DNA of 64,000 nucleotides from Caenorhabditis elegans (Eukaryota > Nematoda > Chromadorea > Rhabditida > Rhabditidae). Position numbers and translations under genes: made by a program. Positions 12,201-23,800 of this stretch are shown here, piece by piece (position 1 is the first letter of the stretch; each line of letters opens with the position of its first letter). The notes below the pieces were generated by a model, which saw only the letters and a list, made by a program, of their open reading frames with translations, did no database searches and was not told the DNA's origin. The stretch covers positions 12,706,501 to 12,770,500 of the forward strand of contig NC_003280.10 in NCBI RefSeq assembly GCF_000002985.6. Reading direction: 5' to 3'.

Positions 12201-15200
12201 CTGCCTGCCTACGTGCCTGCAGGCAGGCGGCAAACGACGACGCCTACGCCTAAACCACCCATTTCCAGAAAACGTCCGAAAGCACAATATGGAGTCATTT
12301 ATGGAATTTATCCAAAACGACATTGCCATCGATTTTGGTTATTCTGACGACGAGGTTATGCATTCGCTCAGGGAAACGCTGAGCAAGTTGAAGGTTTTTT
12401 TTTTTTGATTCTGCCGATTTTGAACAATTTTTATTACAAAACCACGAAATTCTAGGAATGCGCATTGGGCAACATATCTGACGCGCAAAATATCTCGTAG
12501 CGAAAACTACAGTAACCCTTTAAATGACTACTGTAGCGTTTGTGCCAAAAATGATTTTCGTAAATCGACACGAGCGCTACAGTAGTCATTTAAAGAGTTA
12601 CTGTAGTTTTCGCTACGAGATATTTTGCGCGTCAAATATGTTGTGCAGTACGTATTCTCAAAGTTTTGGTGTTCCCGTAATAGCTACAGTGCATTTGTTT
12701 TTCCACTTTTACGATTTTAAAGGGAGGCGGCGCATTTATGCGGAATGGTCTTGCCGCGCGTAGATCACGCGTAGATCACAATTAATTTGTGAAAAAGCAA
12801 CAGAAAAAGCAACAGGAATATGAAATATGATATGATTATTTTATGATCTACATGTGATCTACCCGAATTTTACACAGAAACCGCTGAAAATGATTACTGA
12901 ACGAGCGGCAAGACCATTCCGCATAAATGCGCCTCCCTTTAAAATCATAGAAGTGGAAAAACTAACGCACTTATATTTCTAAGAATGCGTATTGCACAAC
13001 ATATCTGACGCGCAAAATATCTCGTAGCGAAAACTACAGTAATTGTTTAAATGACTACTGTAGCACTTGTGTCAAAAAACTATAGTCATTTAAAGAATTA
13101 CTGTAGTTTTCGCTACGAGATAATTTGCGCGTCAAATATGTTGCACAATACGCATTCTTAATTTTCGGCAAATTGCGGGTTTGCCGATTTGCCGGATATT
13201 TTCATTTTCGGCAATTTGCCGGTTTGCCGATTTGCCGGGTATTTTCATTTTTTGGCAATTTGCCGGATATTTTCATTTTCGGCAAATTGCCGGTTTGCCG
13301 ATTTGCCGGGTATTTTCATTTTTTGGCAATTTGCCGGATATTTTCATTTTCGGCAAATTGCCGGTTTGCCGATTTGCCGGGTATTTTCATTTTTTGGCAA
13401 TTTGCCGGTTTGCCGATTACATTTTCAGAAAAATCCCAACAGAAAAAAAATTTCGATTTCCAGAGCGACCGCCAACACGTTCCACCACCGCCGCGGCCCG
13501 AAGACCTGTCCGAAGTGCCGACGAAAGCGCTCGGCCCGATTCTACAAAAACCGATGGCCTCGATTCGCGATGAGATTCACGAGATTCAGTCGAGACGTAG
13601 TCGTGCGAATTGTAAGTTTAATCGTGACGTCTACGATCGAATGTATCGGGTCTATCTGAAAATGTATGAGAAACAGCTTGGAGTGTGGAGCACGGATGAT
13701 GAAGAAGATTTGTGTGCTGAAGTGAACTTTTTTTAGGGTTTTAGCGAAAACTTTAGGATCAAAATTTTACTCGGAATTTATTGGATAAGATTATTGTGAA
13801 CAGAAAAACCAAAAAAAAAAATTTTTGAAATTTTTTTTTATTATGCATTTTTTAAAAAGTACGTGTTAATTTGGAGTTTTACTGGAATTTTTAGCAAAAA
13901 ATTTTTTTTTGTGATTTTTGTGTATGTCCCTGCCTTTCCCCCCTCTATTTTTTTTGTGTAACTGCATGTTTCTTTTTTTTCAATTTTTTTTTGTATGTGT
14001 GTGTGTGATGAACCCTTTTTTGTTGTTGTGCTTGTGCTTTTTTTTGTTGTAATAACCAATTATTTTTTATTAACAATTTAATACTGAAATTAATAACAGG
14101 AAATTCGACAAAATTTTTTATTCATTTTTCTGGAATTATTGAGAAAATCTGTCAATATATTACACAAATATCGAATTTTGCGCCGAAATTACAGTTTCCC
14201 CGGTCTCGACACGACATATTTTTGTTCAATGTAAAAAATGGTATGCGCCTTTGAGGAGTACTGTAATTTCAAATTTTGCAGAATTTCCATCAGTTTTTCA
14301 TAGTTTTTCGATCGATGACAATTCTGCAAACTTTGAAGCTACAGTACTCCTTAAAGGCGCATACCGTTTTGCATTCAACAGAAAATTTGTCGTTTCGCGC
14401 TAAAATTAAAAAAATGTTTTCAATGTTGCAAATAATAATTTTTATTCAATTTTTTTTATTCAAAAAAAAACATTTTTTGATAAATTTTTCGAAAAAAAAT
14501 TTAGTTTTTTTGTAAAAATGAATAGTTTTAGAATTTTTCTAATATATTATTACTGTTGAAAAATAAATAAATATTTTTTTTTATTCTTCAAATTTTCAGC
14601 CACCGGTCGTTCACCATATCCGAAACGAAAAGAGTCGGCTCGCGGAGCCGGAGCCCCGAAAGGACCGCCACCTGTACAACATAAATGGAATGGTAACGCG
14701 TCACAGGATTCGATATTGGGCAATGGTGGAGGGGGTGGAGCCGGGGGACGGGAAGTTCCATTTGAGGTTTGTATGGAGGGAATTTTTGAAATATTGAGAA
14801 AAATGAAAAAAAAAATGAAATTTTTGGCGCTCGAAAAATGATTCCTAATAAAAAGGGATAATTTTTTATTAAATTTTTTTTCAAAAATTTCAAAAAAAAT
14901 TTTTTTTCGAAAATTTCAAAGAATCTAAAAGAAATTTTGTAATAAATCTGTTGAATTAAAACATTTTTATCGTTTTTTAAAAGAAATTTTCAAAAAAAAA
15001 GTCTAAATTTCAATTTTTTTTTTAATTTTCATAATTACGAAAAAAGAAAAATTGATTTTTTTCAAAAATATTTTTTCAAAATTTCCAAAAAAAATCATTT
15101 TCTCATGTAAAAAAATGTTTTTAATGTGTTCGTACCGAAACTTTGAAAAAAAAAACTAATTTCTTTTTTTTTCAAATTTACAAAATCAAATTACGAAAAA

Positions 15201-18200
15201 ATATATTGAAACCATTAAAAAATTTTTATGATTTTTTTCAAAATTAAGTTCACAATGTTCAAATTCAAAACTATAGTTCAAATTTTTTTATTTAAAAAAA
15301 ATTAAAAATTTTCAGATCCCAACTCGCCGAGCACCTAACGGTTCCCCGGCAGCAGCAGCACCTACAGACGCCTACAACAACTCCAAAAACGGAGCCCTTC
15401 CGCCGTCCGGTTCGAGTAAGCGAGACTTTGTTCAGTCTTCCAACACTCCCACCACAACCACCCACTCATCAAGTTCCCATCGGTACGTACCTGTGTGTCT
15501 CTGCTAAAAATCTAATCTTAAGCTTTGTGTCATGTGTGTGTGAATTAACTAAAGCTTGGAAATTTCTGTGTTAAAACTAGAAAATTTGGTTTAAAAATAC
15601 TCAAAACACTCTGAAATTCAAAAATTCCACTAAAAAAACTTTTAAAAATCGAGAAAAATCCAAAAAAAATTCCAACTTTTCTGCCGACCAATCAGCGATT
15701 TGCTCCGCCCACTTTTCAACCAATCAGCGCTTCCCAACTCTGCCCCCACTCCTCCTGATTGGTCGAAAAATGGGCGGAGCGGTTAGCTGATTGGTTTGAT
15801 GGTTTTTATGCATTTTGGAGGGAAATCAAAGGGAGAAATGTGGAAAAAGTGGAATTTTTAGTTTTTCTGCATTTTTTTGCGGAATTTTCGATTTTTTTGG
15901 GTATTTTCACAAATTTGACCTGGATTTGCTAAATTAATTAACTAAAGCTTGGAAACTTCTGTGTTAAAACTAGAAAATTTTGTTAAAAATACTCTGAAAT
16001 TCAAAAATTCCACTAAAAAAACGTTTAAAAATCGAGAGAAATCCAAAAAAAAAATCAAGAAAAATTCTTTCTTTTTTTCGGTTTTTTGTGCAATTTCTGA
16101 TTTTTGGGGCATTTTAACAAATTTGACATGGATTTATTAAATTAACTAAAGCTTGAAAAATTCTGTGTTAAAACTAGAAAATTTGGTTCAAAAATACTCA
16201 AAACAGTCGGAAATTCAAAAATTCCACTAAGAAAACTTTTAAAAATCGAGAAAAAACAAAGAAAAATTCCAACTTTTCTACCGACCAATCAGCGATTCGC
16301 TCCGCTCATTTTTCAACCAATTAGCGCTTCCCAACTCCGCCCCCACTTCTTCTGATTGGTCAAAAAATGGGCGGAGCAAATCGCTGATTGGTCGCGCGGT
16401 TCTTATTCATTTTGGAGGGGATTTAAACAGGAAAACTTGGAAAAATGTGGAATTTTCGATTTTTTGGGTGTTTTTAACACATTTGACATGGTTTTTTTAA
16501 CCTAAAATTGGATTTTTTTTTGTGCGCTGTGTGAAATTGTTGTTGTCTAAATGAAAAAAAGAGATATTCCACAAAAAAAATGCTGAAAAATCGATAAAAA
16601 TCAACAAAAAAAATTCAACTTTTCTGCCGACCAATCAGCGATTTGCTCCTCCCACTTTTCAACCAATCAGCGTCTGATTGGTCGAAAAATGGACGGAGCG
16701 ACTCGCTGCTTGGTTTGGCAGTTCTCATTCATTTTGGAGGGAATTCAAACAGGAAAACGTGGAAAAAGGTGGAATTTTTTAGTTTTTCTGGTTTTTTTGC
16801 AGAATTTTTGGTATTTTAACAAATTTGACATGGATTTTTTCGAATTTTATGTGCTCTGTGTGAAATTTTTGTTGACTAAATCTTGAAATATCGGAAAAAA
16901 TTAATTTAATTTTTTTTGTAAAAAAATTTCAAAATTAAATAAAATTAAAAATTGTGTAAAAAAGTGTAAAAATGCATACATTTAAATGCCGAACGTTTCA
17001 AAAAAATTATTCGTAAAAAAAAATATTTTTAAAATTAAAATTTTTTTTTGAAACTCTCAAAACTTCAAAAAAACTTTTGCAGGTATCAGCATTCGAATTC
17101 ATCTCGTGGAGGCACCCCGCTGGCACAACGACTCCGAGACGAACGCAGCGGACAAGTGGTCCTACTCAGCCGAGCCAGTGACTCGGAGCCCGACGTTGGC
17201 TCACCGATGACTAATACAAGAGGTAGGGAAAAAATTTGGAAAAAATTTGAAAATTTAACAACATTTTTTGCAATGAAATGGAGCCTAGAATCACTGAAAA
17301 TTGAAAATTTATTTTTAAAAAAATTTTTAATCATTTTAGACAAGTTTCAAAATTGTGATTTTCTGCCATAAATTGCCCATTTTTTGCCACTTTTCATAAT
17401 TTTTTATGGGTTTCACCTAGATTTTCTGAATTCAACATACAAAATATACTCGTTTTCAACAAATTTAGGCAACTTTTTATTTTTGCCCAATTTTTTTTCA
17501 GCCATCTGCCCTTTTTTTTGGGCAAAAAAAAACAATTTTCTGAAAATGTTTGAAACCGTTAAATTTTGAAAAAGGACAGTTCTTAGTGTTTTCAAAACAA
17601 TTTTGAGTTCTCTAACTATAAAATTAACCATTTTAGACAAGTTTCGAAATTGTGAATTTTTGCAATAAATGACCCAATTTTGCCACTTTTTAAAAGTTTT
17701 TGATGGGTTAAACCTAGATTTTCCTTTGGGCAAAAAAAATTTGGGCAAAAAAATAAATTTTCTGAAAATGTACAAAACATATAGAAATAGAAAAAGGGCA
17801 TCTTTTTAGTGTTTTTGAGTGAATTTCGAGTACTCTAACTACAAAATTGGCCATTTTAGAGAAGTTTCAAAAATGCCAATTTTTGGCACTTTTTTGCCAT
17901 TTTTGCCACTTTTTTATAATTTTTGATGGGTTTCACCTAGATTTTCTGAATTTAACATACAAAATATATTCGTTTTCAACAAATTTAGGCAACTTTTTAT
18001 TTTTGCCCAGTTTTTTTTCAACCTATCAATTTTTAGTCCTCTAACTATAAAATTAACCATTTTAGAGGAGTTTCAAAGTTGTGCTTTTTTGCCATAAATT
18101 GGCCATTTTTGCCACTTTTTAATAATTTTTGATGGGTTAAACCTAGATTTTCTTAATTCAGCATATATGAATTACCCGTTTTCAGCAAATTAAGGCAATT

Positions 18201-18645
18201 TTTTATTTTTGCCCAAAATTTTTTGGCCATCTAATGACTGTCCTTTTTTGGGCAAAAAAAATAATTTTTCTGAAAATGTACAAAACCATTAGACATTGGA
18301 AAAGGGCATTTTTTCATCAATTGGAGATCAATTTTGAGTCCTCTAACTACAAAATGAACAATTTTGGAGAAGTTTCAAATTGTGAATTTTGGCCATAAAA
18401 TGCCCAATTTTTGCCACTTTTTCATAGTTTTTGGTTGGGAATTGGAAAATTGGATATTTATATTTTTTCTAATAAAACCTAGCTAGGAATCACTGAAAAT
18501 CTGAAAATATCTCAATTTTTCAAATTTTTCAGACTCCGACTGGAATGGCTCTGCCGCCCACATCTCGACGGCTACTTCGAGAATCACGCATTCTGGAAAT
18601 CACATCACCAGAATCGATTTGGACGGTGACGTGTCGGTTATCTGA
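9203..18645 (+). CDS. tbc-17: TBC-domain Rab GTPase-activating protein (RN-tre/USP6NL-like)
   Basis: Ten exons join in frame: 9203-9728, 10260-10431, 10492-10842, 11325-11752, 12269-12393, 13464-13611, 14600-14766, 15316-15482, 17083-17222 and 18533-18645. They give about 778 residues. The N-terminal third is low-complexity. The TBC domain starts near residue 282 (IWKGIPEKLR). It keeps the RxxxW motif (R291-W295), the arginine finger in IDLDINR (R335) and the glutamine finger in YCQGM (Q372), so catalytic GAP activity is expected. TBC proteins stimulate GTP hydrolysis by Rab GTPases on endomembranes, and the domain most resembles the USP6NL/RN-tre group. The tail after residue ~580 is disordered and rich in Ser, Pro, Gly and basic residues. 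The introns are unusually full of palindromes and tandem repeats. The gene symbol is recalled from the family match. The start at 9203 is chosen because the leader upstream is closed in all frames. Confidence 0.85.
9800..10130. repeat. two tandem copies of the CACGTG-end inverted repeat
   Basis: Both lie in tbc-17 intron 1. The first (9800-9985) has 'gtgacgtcatcacgctctta' and ends 'ctacacgtg'. The second (9990-10130) repeats 'gatctacgtaactctacgag' and ends 'gatcaaaccgtgatgggaca'. Same family as 783-960. Confidence 0.6.
10895..11115. repeat. palindromic repeat with GGTCTCGACACG arms
   Basis: The left arm reads 'ggtacccgtggtctcgacac' and the right arm 'gtcgcgtcgagaccccgggt'. The middle has 'gcctttaaacagtactgtag' and its inverse. 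A related palindrome is at 14200-14400, also in a tbc-17 intron. Confidence 0.6.
11760..12255. repeat. repeats in tbc-17 intron 4 (GGCAGGCA family plus GCGCGTTGCG family)
   Basis: 11760-11850 and 12180-12255 carry inverted CCTGCCTGCC/GGCAGGCA-type sequence. Between them, 11870-11990 has 'ccctcataaattgaaatgga' and 'tttacggcgcgttgcgtgtc'. The latter is a dispersed repeat also found inverted at 53155-53355 and 60205-60395. No exon is visible. Confidence 0.6.
12450..13425. repeat. composite inverted-repeat block (arm 2)
   Basis: It contains two copies of the palindrome with 'tatctcgtagcgaaaactac' and the segment 'atgcggaatggtcttgccgc', ending in NTTGCCGA-type minisatellite (13155-13425). The portion 12620-13425 is the reverse complement, with divergence, of 6403-7125. 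The block sits in tbc-17 intron 5. Confidence 0.75.
13612..13736 (+). CDS. tbc-17: alternative 3' end of tbc-17 by intron retention
   Basis: If the donor at 13612 (gtaagt) is not used, exon 6 stays open for about 41 further codons and stops at 13734-13736. The added peptide is protein-like rather than intronic: FNRDVYDRMYRVYLKMYEKQ, then an acidic stretch with DDEEDLC, ending in NFF. The composition (Tyr, Met, Glu, Asp) contrasts with the T-rich intron that follows. This suggests a shorter isoform of about 620 residues with the complete TBC domain but without the disordered tail. Confidence 0.5.
14200..14400. repeat. palindromic repeat with GGTCTCGACACG arm
   Basis: Same family as 10895-11115. 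'ggtctcgacacgacatattt' and 'ggtatgcgcctttgaggagt' are mirrored by 'actccttaaaggcgcatacc' and 'aaaatttgtcgtttcgcgc'. It lies in tbc-17 intron 6. Confidence 0.6.
15541..16830. repeat. tandem ~400-600 bp repeats in tbc-17 intron 8
   Basis: Three to four partial copies share 'attaactaaagcttggaaa', 'tctgtgttaaaactagaaaa', 'gaccaatcagcgatttgctc' and 'gcggagc'. Copies start near 15541, 15935, 16140 and 16550. The ccaatcagcg motif appears in both orientations inside each unit, so each can form a hairpin. A related motif flanks the poly-C tract at 63600-63720. Confidence 0.7.
17270..18440. repeat. tandem ~250 bp repeats in tbc-17 intron 9
   Basis: Four to five units share 'gagtcctctaactataaaat', 'ttgccactttttaataattt', 'cctagattttcttaattcag' and 'ggcaactttttatttttgcc'. 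Further units lie at 19070-19330 and 19840-20230, and inverted units at 55560-55800 and 55850-56075. Confidence 0.75.
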
Positions 18646-20806
18646 AATTATTTCCCTAAAATTCCCCAATTTTTTTTTGTGCTAAAAATCTAAACAATTA
18701 TCATCATTATTATTGTTTTTTTCTTCTGTAAATGACTTTTACGAGTATAGTTTCTTCTTCTGCGTCTTCTTATTTTAATGCATAATTGTCTGTGTCTCTC
18801 TTTCTCGCTTTTTCTCCACCATTTTGTGATAGAATTTTTGTCAACCACCAAATTATTCTTTAAATTATTGATTTTTTTATTCAATTTAATTCCCGCTCGA
18901 ATTCACTGTTGGCTCGACGGAAATATTTTTAGGAACCTATTCCGCTTTTTTTTTCTTATCACATGATAAATTATTTATTTCTTAACTTTTTTAAACGCAT
19001 TTGTTTTATAAAACAACGTTTTATAAAAACCGCTACATTCTAAAAAATAAACAATTTCGTAGTGTTTTTGAGTGAATTTTGAGTCCTCTAACTATAAAAT
19101 TAACCATTTTAGAGGAGTTTCAAAGTTCTGCTTTTTTGCCATAAATTGGCCGATTTTTGCCACTTTATAATAGTTTTTGATGGATTAAACCTAGATTTTC
19201 TTAATTCAGCATACATGAATTAGCCGTTTTCAACAAATTTAGACAACTTTTTATTTTTGCCCATTTCGATTTTTCAGCCATGCCATTCATTCTTTGGCAA
19301 AAAAAATAATTTTTCGGAAAACGGTCGAAAAAGTGAATAGATTATTCACTGAACTACATGTTTAAAAATAAAAGAGAATAGATATGTCAAAAATCAAATT
19401 TCTACGATTTTTTTGAAATTTTCGAAAAAAAATCTGTTTTTTCAGAGTTGGCTCTGAGACAATAAACACTTAGAAATAATTACCAGCATTATATTTTCGA
19501 GTCCTTTATTCACTGAAACACATGTTTAAATAAAAAAGAGAGAATAGATATGTCAAAAATCGAATTTCTACTAACTTTTTGAAATTTTCGAAAAAAAATC
19601 TGTTTTTTCAGAGATGGCTCTGAGACAATAAACACTTAGAAATAATTACCAGCATTATATTTTTGAGTCCTTTATTCACTGAACTAGCCATAAATTTTAT
19701 TTTTATTTTTGCCCAAATTTTTTTTGGTCATCTAATGACTGTCCTTTTTTTTTCATTTTGGCAAAAAAAAGTTTTTCTGAAATCGTTCGAAACCATCAAA
19801 GACTGAAAAGGGGCATTTTTGAATGTTTACTGATCAATTTTGAGTCCTCTAACTATAAAATTAACCATTTTAGAGGAGTTTCAAAGTTGTGCTTTTTTGC
19901 CATAAATTGGCCATTTTTGCCACTTTTTAATAGTTTTTGATGGATTAAACCTAGATTTTCTTAATTCAGCATACATGAATTAGCCGTTTTCAACAAATTT
20001 AGACAACTTTTTGTTTTTGCCCATTTCGATTTTTCATCCATCTGTACTTTTTTTGGACAAAAAAATAATTTTCTGAAAATGTACCAAACGTATAGAAATA
20101 GAGAAGGACAATTTTTTAGGGTTCGGAGATCAATTTTGAGTCCTCTAACTATAAAATTAACAATTTTAGAGAAATTTCAAAATTGTGAATTTTGGCCATA
20201 AAATGCCCAATTTTTGCCACTTTTTCATAGTTTTTGGTTGGGAATTGGAAAATTGGATATTTATATTTTTCTAATGAAACGGAACATAGAATCACTGAAA
20301 ATTGCTTAATTTTTCAATTTTTGCATATTCCGACTGGAATGGCTCCGCCGCCCATATCTCAACGGCTACTTCGAGAGGATTTCACTGTTGACTCGACGAA
20401 AATTTTTTAGGAACCTATTCCGCTTTTTTTTCCAAATTCCCTAGAAAATGTCCCTTATCACATGATAAATTATTTATTTCTTAATTTTTTAAACGCGTTT
20501 GTTTTATAAAACAACGAGGAGGAGGGGTAAATCTCGCTTTACAACAACCAGATAATGTTAAATTTTCAACAAAAGGAAAAAAGGTAAATGGAAAAAATTG
20601 AATAATTTAACAAAAACAAACAAATGGGAGTTTTAGGGAGGGGAAGATCATAGTGTTTTTGAATGAGAAATATTTAGATTTTAAAAATTTTTTAAGGGAA
20701 AACCAAAAATTGATAAGAAAATGGGTGTGATTTTGAGAGTTGAAAAGAATAATAATAATAATACAAATAAAATAAAAATGACCAGGGAGTGGGTGACGGC
20801 GGCGGC
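18646..20806. other. convergent spacer between tbc-17 and snrp-200
   Basis: It carries the tbc-17 3' UTR, more units of the intron-9 repeat (19070-19330, 19840-20230), a twofold direct repeat of ~170 bp (about 19340-19680, with 'gagaatagatatgtcaaaaa' and 'ggctctgagacaataaacac') and a duplicated gene tail at 20335-20520. No new coding exon is seen. Confidence 0.7.
20335..20520 (+). pseudogene. broken copy of the last tbc-17 exon and 3' UTR
   Basis: 20337-20380 matches the start of the tbc-17 last exon (tccgactggaatggctccgc, then ggctacttcgaga). It then jumps to sequence matching 18898-19020 of the tbc-17 3' UTR (tcactgttgactcgacg, ggaacctattccgc, cacatgataaattatttatt). The acceptor is changed from 'cagactccgac' to 'catattccgac', so the AG is lost, and about 310 bp including the stop codon are missing. 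It is a tandem-duplication remnant with no function of its own. Confidence 0.8.
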
Positions 20807-23800
20807 TTAATCCTCTTCCTTCTCGTGCTTTCGCTTGCGATTGCTGCGTCCCGGCTCCTCAACCTTGAAGGCGACGTCGAATTCCTGATCCGCGCCGAGG
20901 TACGAGTCCGAGATGAAGAAGAGCTTGAATTTGTGGTGCCCGGGTCGTGGAGCGGCAAAGTCCAACTGAACCGACGACTTTTCGTTGATCACAAGTCTGA
21001 AAGTTGAGATTTTTAATTTTGAAATTATAAATTTGTTAAAATTATAATTTATAAATTTATAAAAATAACTCGAAAACCAAAAATTCGAATTTTCTCCAAT
21101 ATTTCAGAAAACTCTCCCATACCTTTTAATAGTCAACAATGCATTGGATTCGGAATCTCCAATAACCAACCACCATCCCTCTTCCTTTCGTTTCTGCGGG
21201 AACAATGGTGCGACGACGGGCGGTGCGAGTCCATCAATATCATTGTCTCGTTCCAGTGAAACAGCCAACATCAGATTATCGTTGCTCGTCACCACGTCGT
21301 TCTCAAGCTCTGTGGCCACCTCAATCGATGGATAATGATTGCAGAATCGTGCCACATCGGCCAGCTCGGCTCCCTCCATTTGCAGAATATCCGATCGATC
21401 GTCGTTTTCCAGCTCGAGAAGCTCAAAGACAGATGTGACCTCTTTAGCTTTTGCTCGTTCGAGAAGAGCCGCCGAACAATGCGGTAACTGCTTCAAGTAC
21501 GGCTCATTCGAGTACATCGCCTGTGTGAGCATCTGTGAGAGCTCCATCGCGTGAATCGCCGGCGACAACCATCCATTCGAAGAGAGCACGTCGACGCAAG
21601 CCTGAACGAGTCGGCACGCGCGGAGCACAATGAGCTCCGTGTCCTTGTTGAGCTCGGCGGTCAGTTTGACACGTGACAAATGAGCATGAATGAGCAAGTT
21701 GACTTTGACGTGGGGATCCGTGAACTTTTGATTCTTAAGCTGTCCTGGAAGGCGTTCGGCGAGCTGTCGAAGAATCACATCCTCCTTGTGACGCATCGGA
21801 ACATTTCCGAATTCACTGGATGCTGAGATGATCTCGATGAGAGCGCGTGTCTTGGTTTTCTCCTTCAGTGACATTGAGAAGAGCTCTGAAATTGAATTAA
21901 TGAAATTTTCTTTCAAAATATTTCAGAAAAAAAAACTAACCAATCGTCTGATAACTGATATAATAGTACGAGGCAATCATTCCCAAATTCAACGAGACCG
22001 TGTCCATCTCATCCTTCACCGCAATACATTTACTATTCTCCAAGTCTTTAAGCGTAAGCTCGACGAGCTCCGAAAGAGCATCCGAGAGATGACGATGTGT
22101 GGTTCCTTGAAGATTGTAGTAGTTCGGATTTTGTGTCATTCGGCGGTAGAGAAGTGTCCATGTTAGGTACTGAAAAAAAAAGAATTTTATGGACTTTCTC
22201 AAAGTAATTACTTTAAAAAATTTTGAAATAAAATATTTTTTGCAAAAAACTAATAGCTCGCGGAGGGACTTGAACCCCCATTCCCGGTTCCGGAGTCCGG
22301 TGCCTTATCCATTAGGCCACGCGAGCACAACAATTAGCCATTGCTAACAGGAATATAGTCAACAAATTGTAAACAATTGGTTGTTTACAACCAGTAAACA
22401 ACAACAAAATCAACAAGTCATCACGATTCCAGGGGACTGGAATAGCGGAGAAGTCGAAACCGCGGTTTTTTGGCGGGTCTCGACAAGATTTTACACTTTT
22501 TTTTTGAGGCATCACGTTTTCAAGATCTGTTCAAAAACAAGATCTACATTTTGAAGATCAACAAAAAAAATATTTACGTTTCCAGGATCTGGCACTGTGC
22601 CAACTGCGGTTTTTTTTTCGATAAAAAACGAAACAACGATGCTCCGATGTTACACGTCGCGTGTTGTTAAGCGTATCTTCTAAAAGAAAATTTCATAATA
22701 TATTTTTCTGATCGCTAAACAACACGCGACGCGTAACATCGGAGCATCGTTGTTTCGTTTTTTATCGAAAAAAACCGCAGTTGGCACGGTGCCAGATCCT
22801 GGAAAAGTAGATCTTCAAAATGTAGATCTTGTTTTTGAACAGATCTTGAAAACGTGGTGCCTCAACGAGTCATCACGATTCCAGGGAACTAGGATAGCGG
22901 GTAAGTCGAAACGCCGGATTTTTTGAGCGGGTCTCGACACGATTTTCCATATTTTTTTTTCTTGCTTACATCAATGGCGTCTTGCTTATTCTCGATAGTC
23001 TTCGTGACGATTTCAGCGTTGAAGTGATCGTGTAGGCAATGATCCAAATGAGATTCGACGGGCAGCGGATCGCACAGGAACTTCTTGTAGTACGCCCGTT
23101 TCGACGTCTGGCACATTACCACGCATTTGGCTGAAAATTAGGCATTTTTATTGAAAAGTGGAAGTTTTTAGATACAAATTTGATTTTGAAACGTTTTTTA
23201 AATAAATTTAGGAACGAAAAATAGTGTTTTTTGTGATTTTTTTTTAACTAAAAACGTGCATCATGTTGAAAAAATTGATTTTTTTTTTCAATTTTCAGCT
23301 ATTTCCATCCAATTTCAGCTCAAAACTCACCGTCTGAATCCAAAATCGGCCGATTCGCAAGTCCAACCATATGAAGCATATCAGCAATCGGATAATCCTC
23401 ATAAACATGATATTTTCCATTGTAGAACTGCGTATCCATCACCACCACCAGATATGCGCTCATCTCGATTTGATAGCACATTCCACGTGGCACAACGCAC
23501 ACCTGAATGGCGTTACTCTCGAAGAGCTGCTGTACAATGTGTACATCTTTCGGCGCGGTGCCCTCGTGCAGGAAACCGACTCCACAGGAAACTGATTCAC
23601 GGAGCGATTCGTCTTCAATATCCGCCAGCAGCGCCTGGAATGTGTCGTCGTGCTCGGCGAGCCGGAGGAATCGTTTCGGCGCTCCGTCGGCCAACGCCAT
23701 TGTGAGAAGAGCTACTGCGACTGGGCGGGTTTGACGACGCACTGAAATTTTGGGAATTTTTATTGAGATTTGCAAAAAGAGATTTTGCAGAAGAAACAAG

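Noticed and set aside
13125..13463. N-terminal part of a 203-codon plus-strand frame ending at 13736
   Set aside because: The first ~100 codons are minisatellite. Only the part from the acceptor at 13463 is exon 6 of tbc-17.
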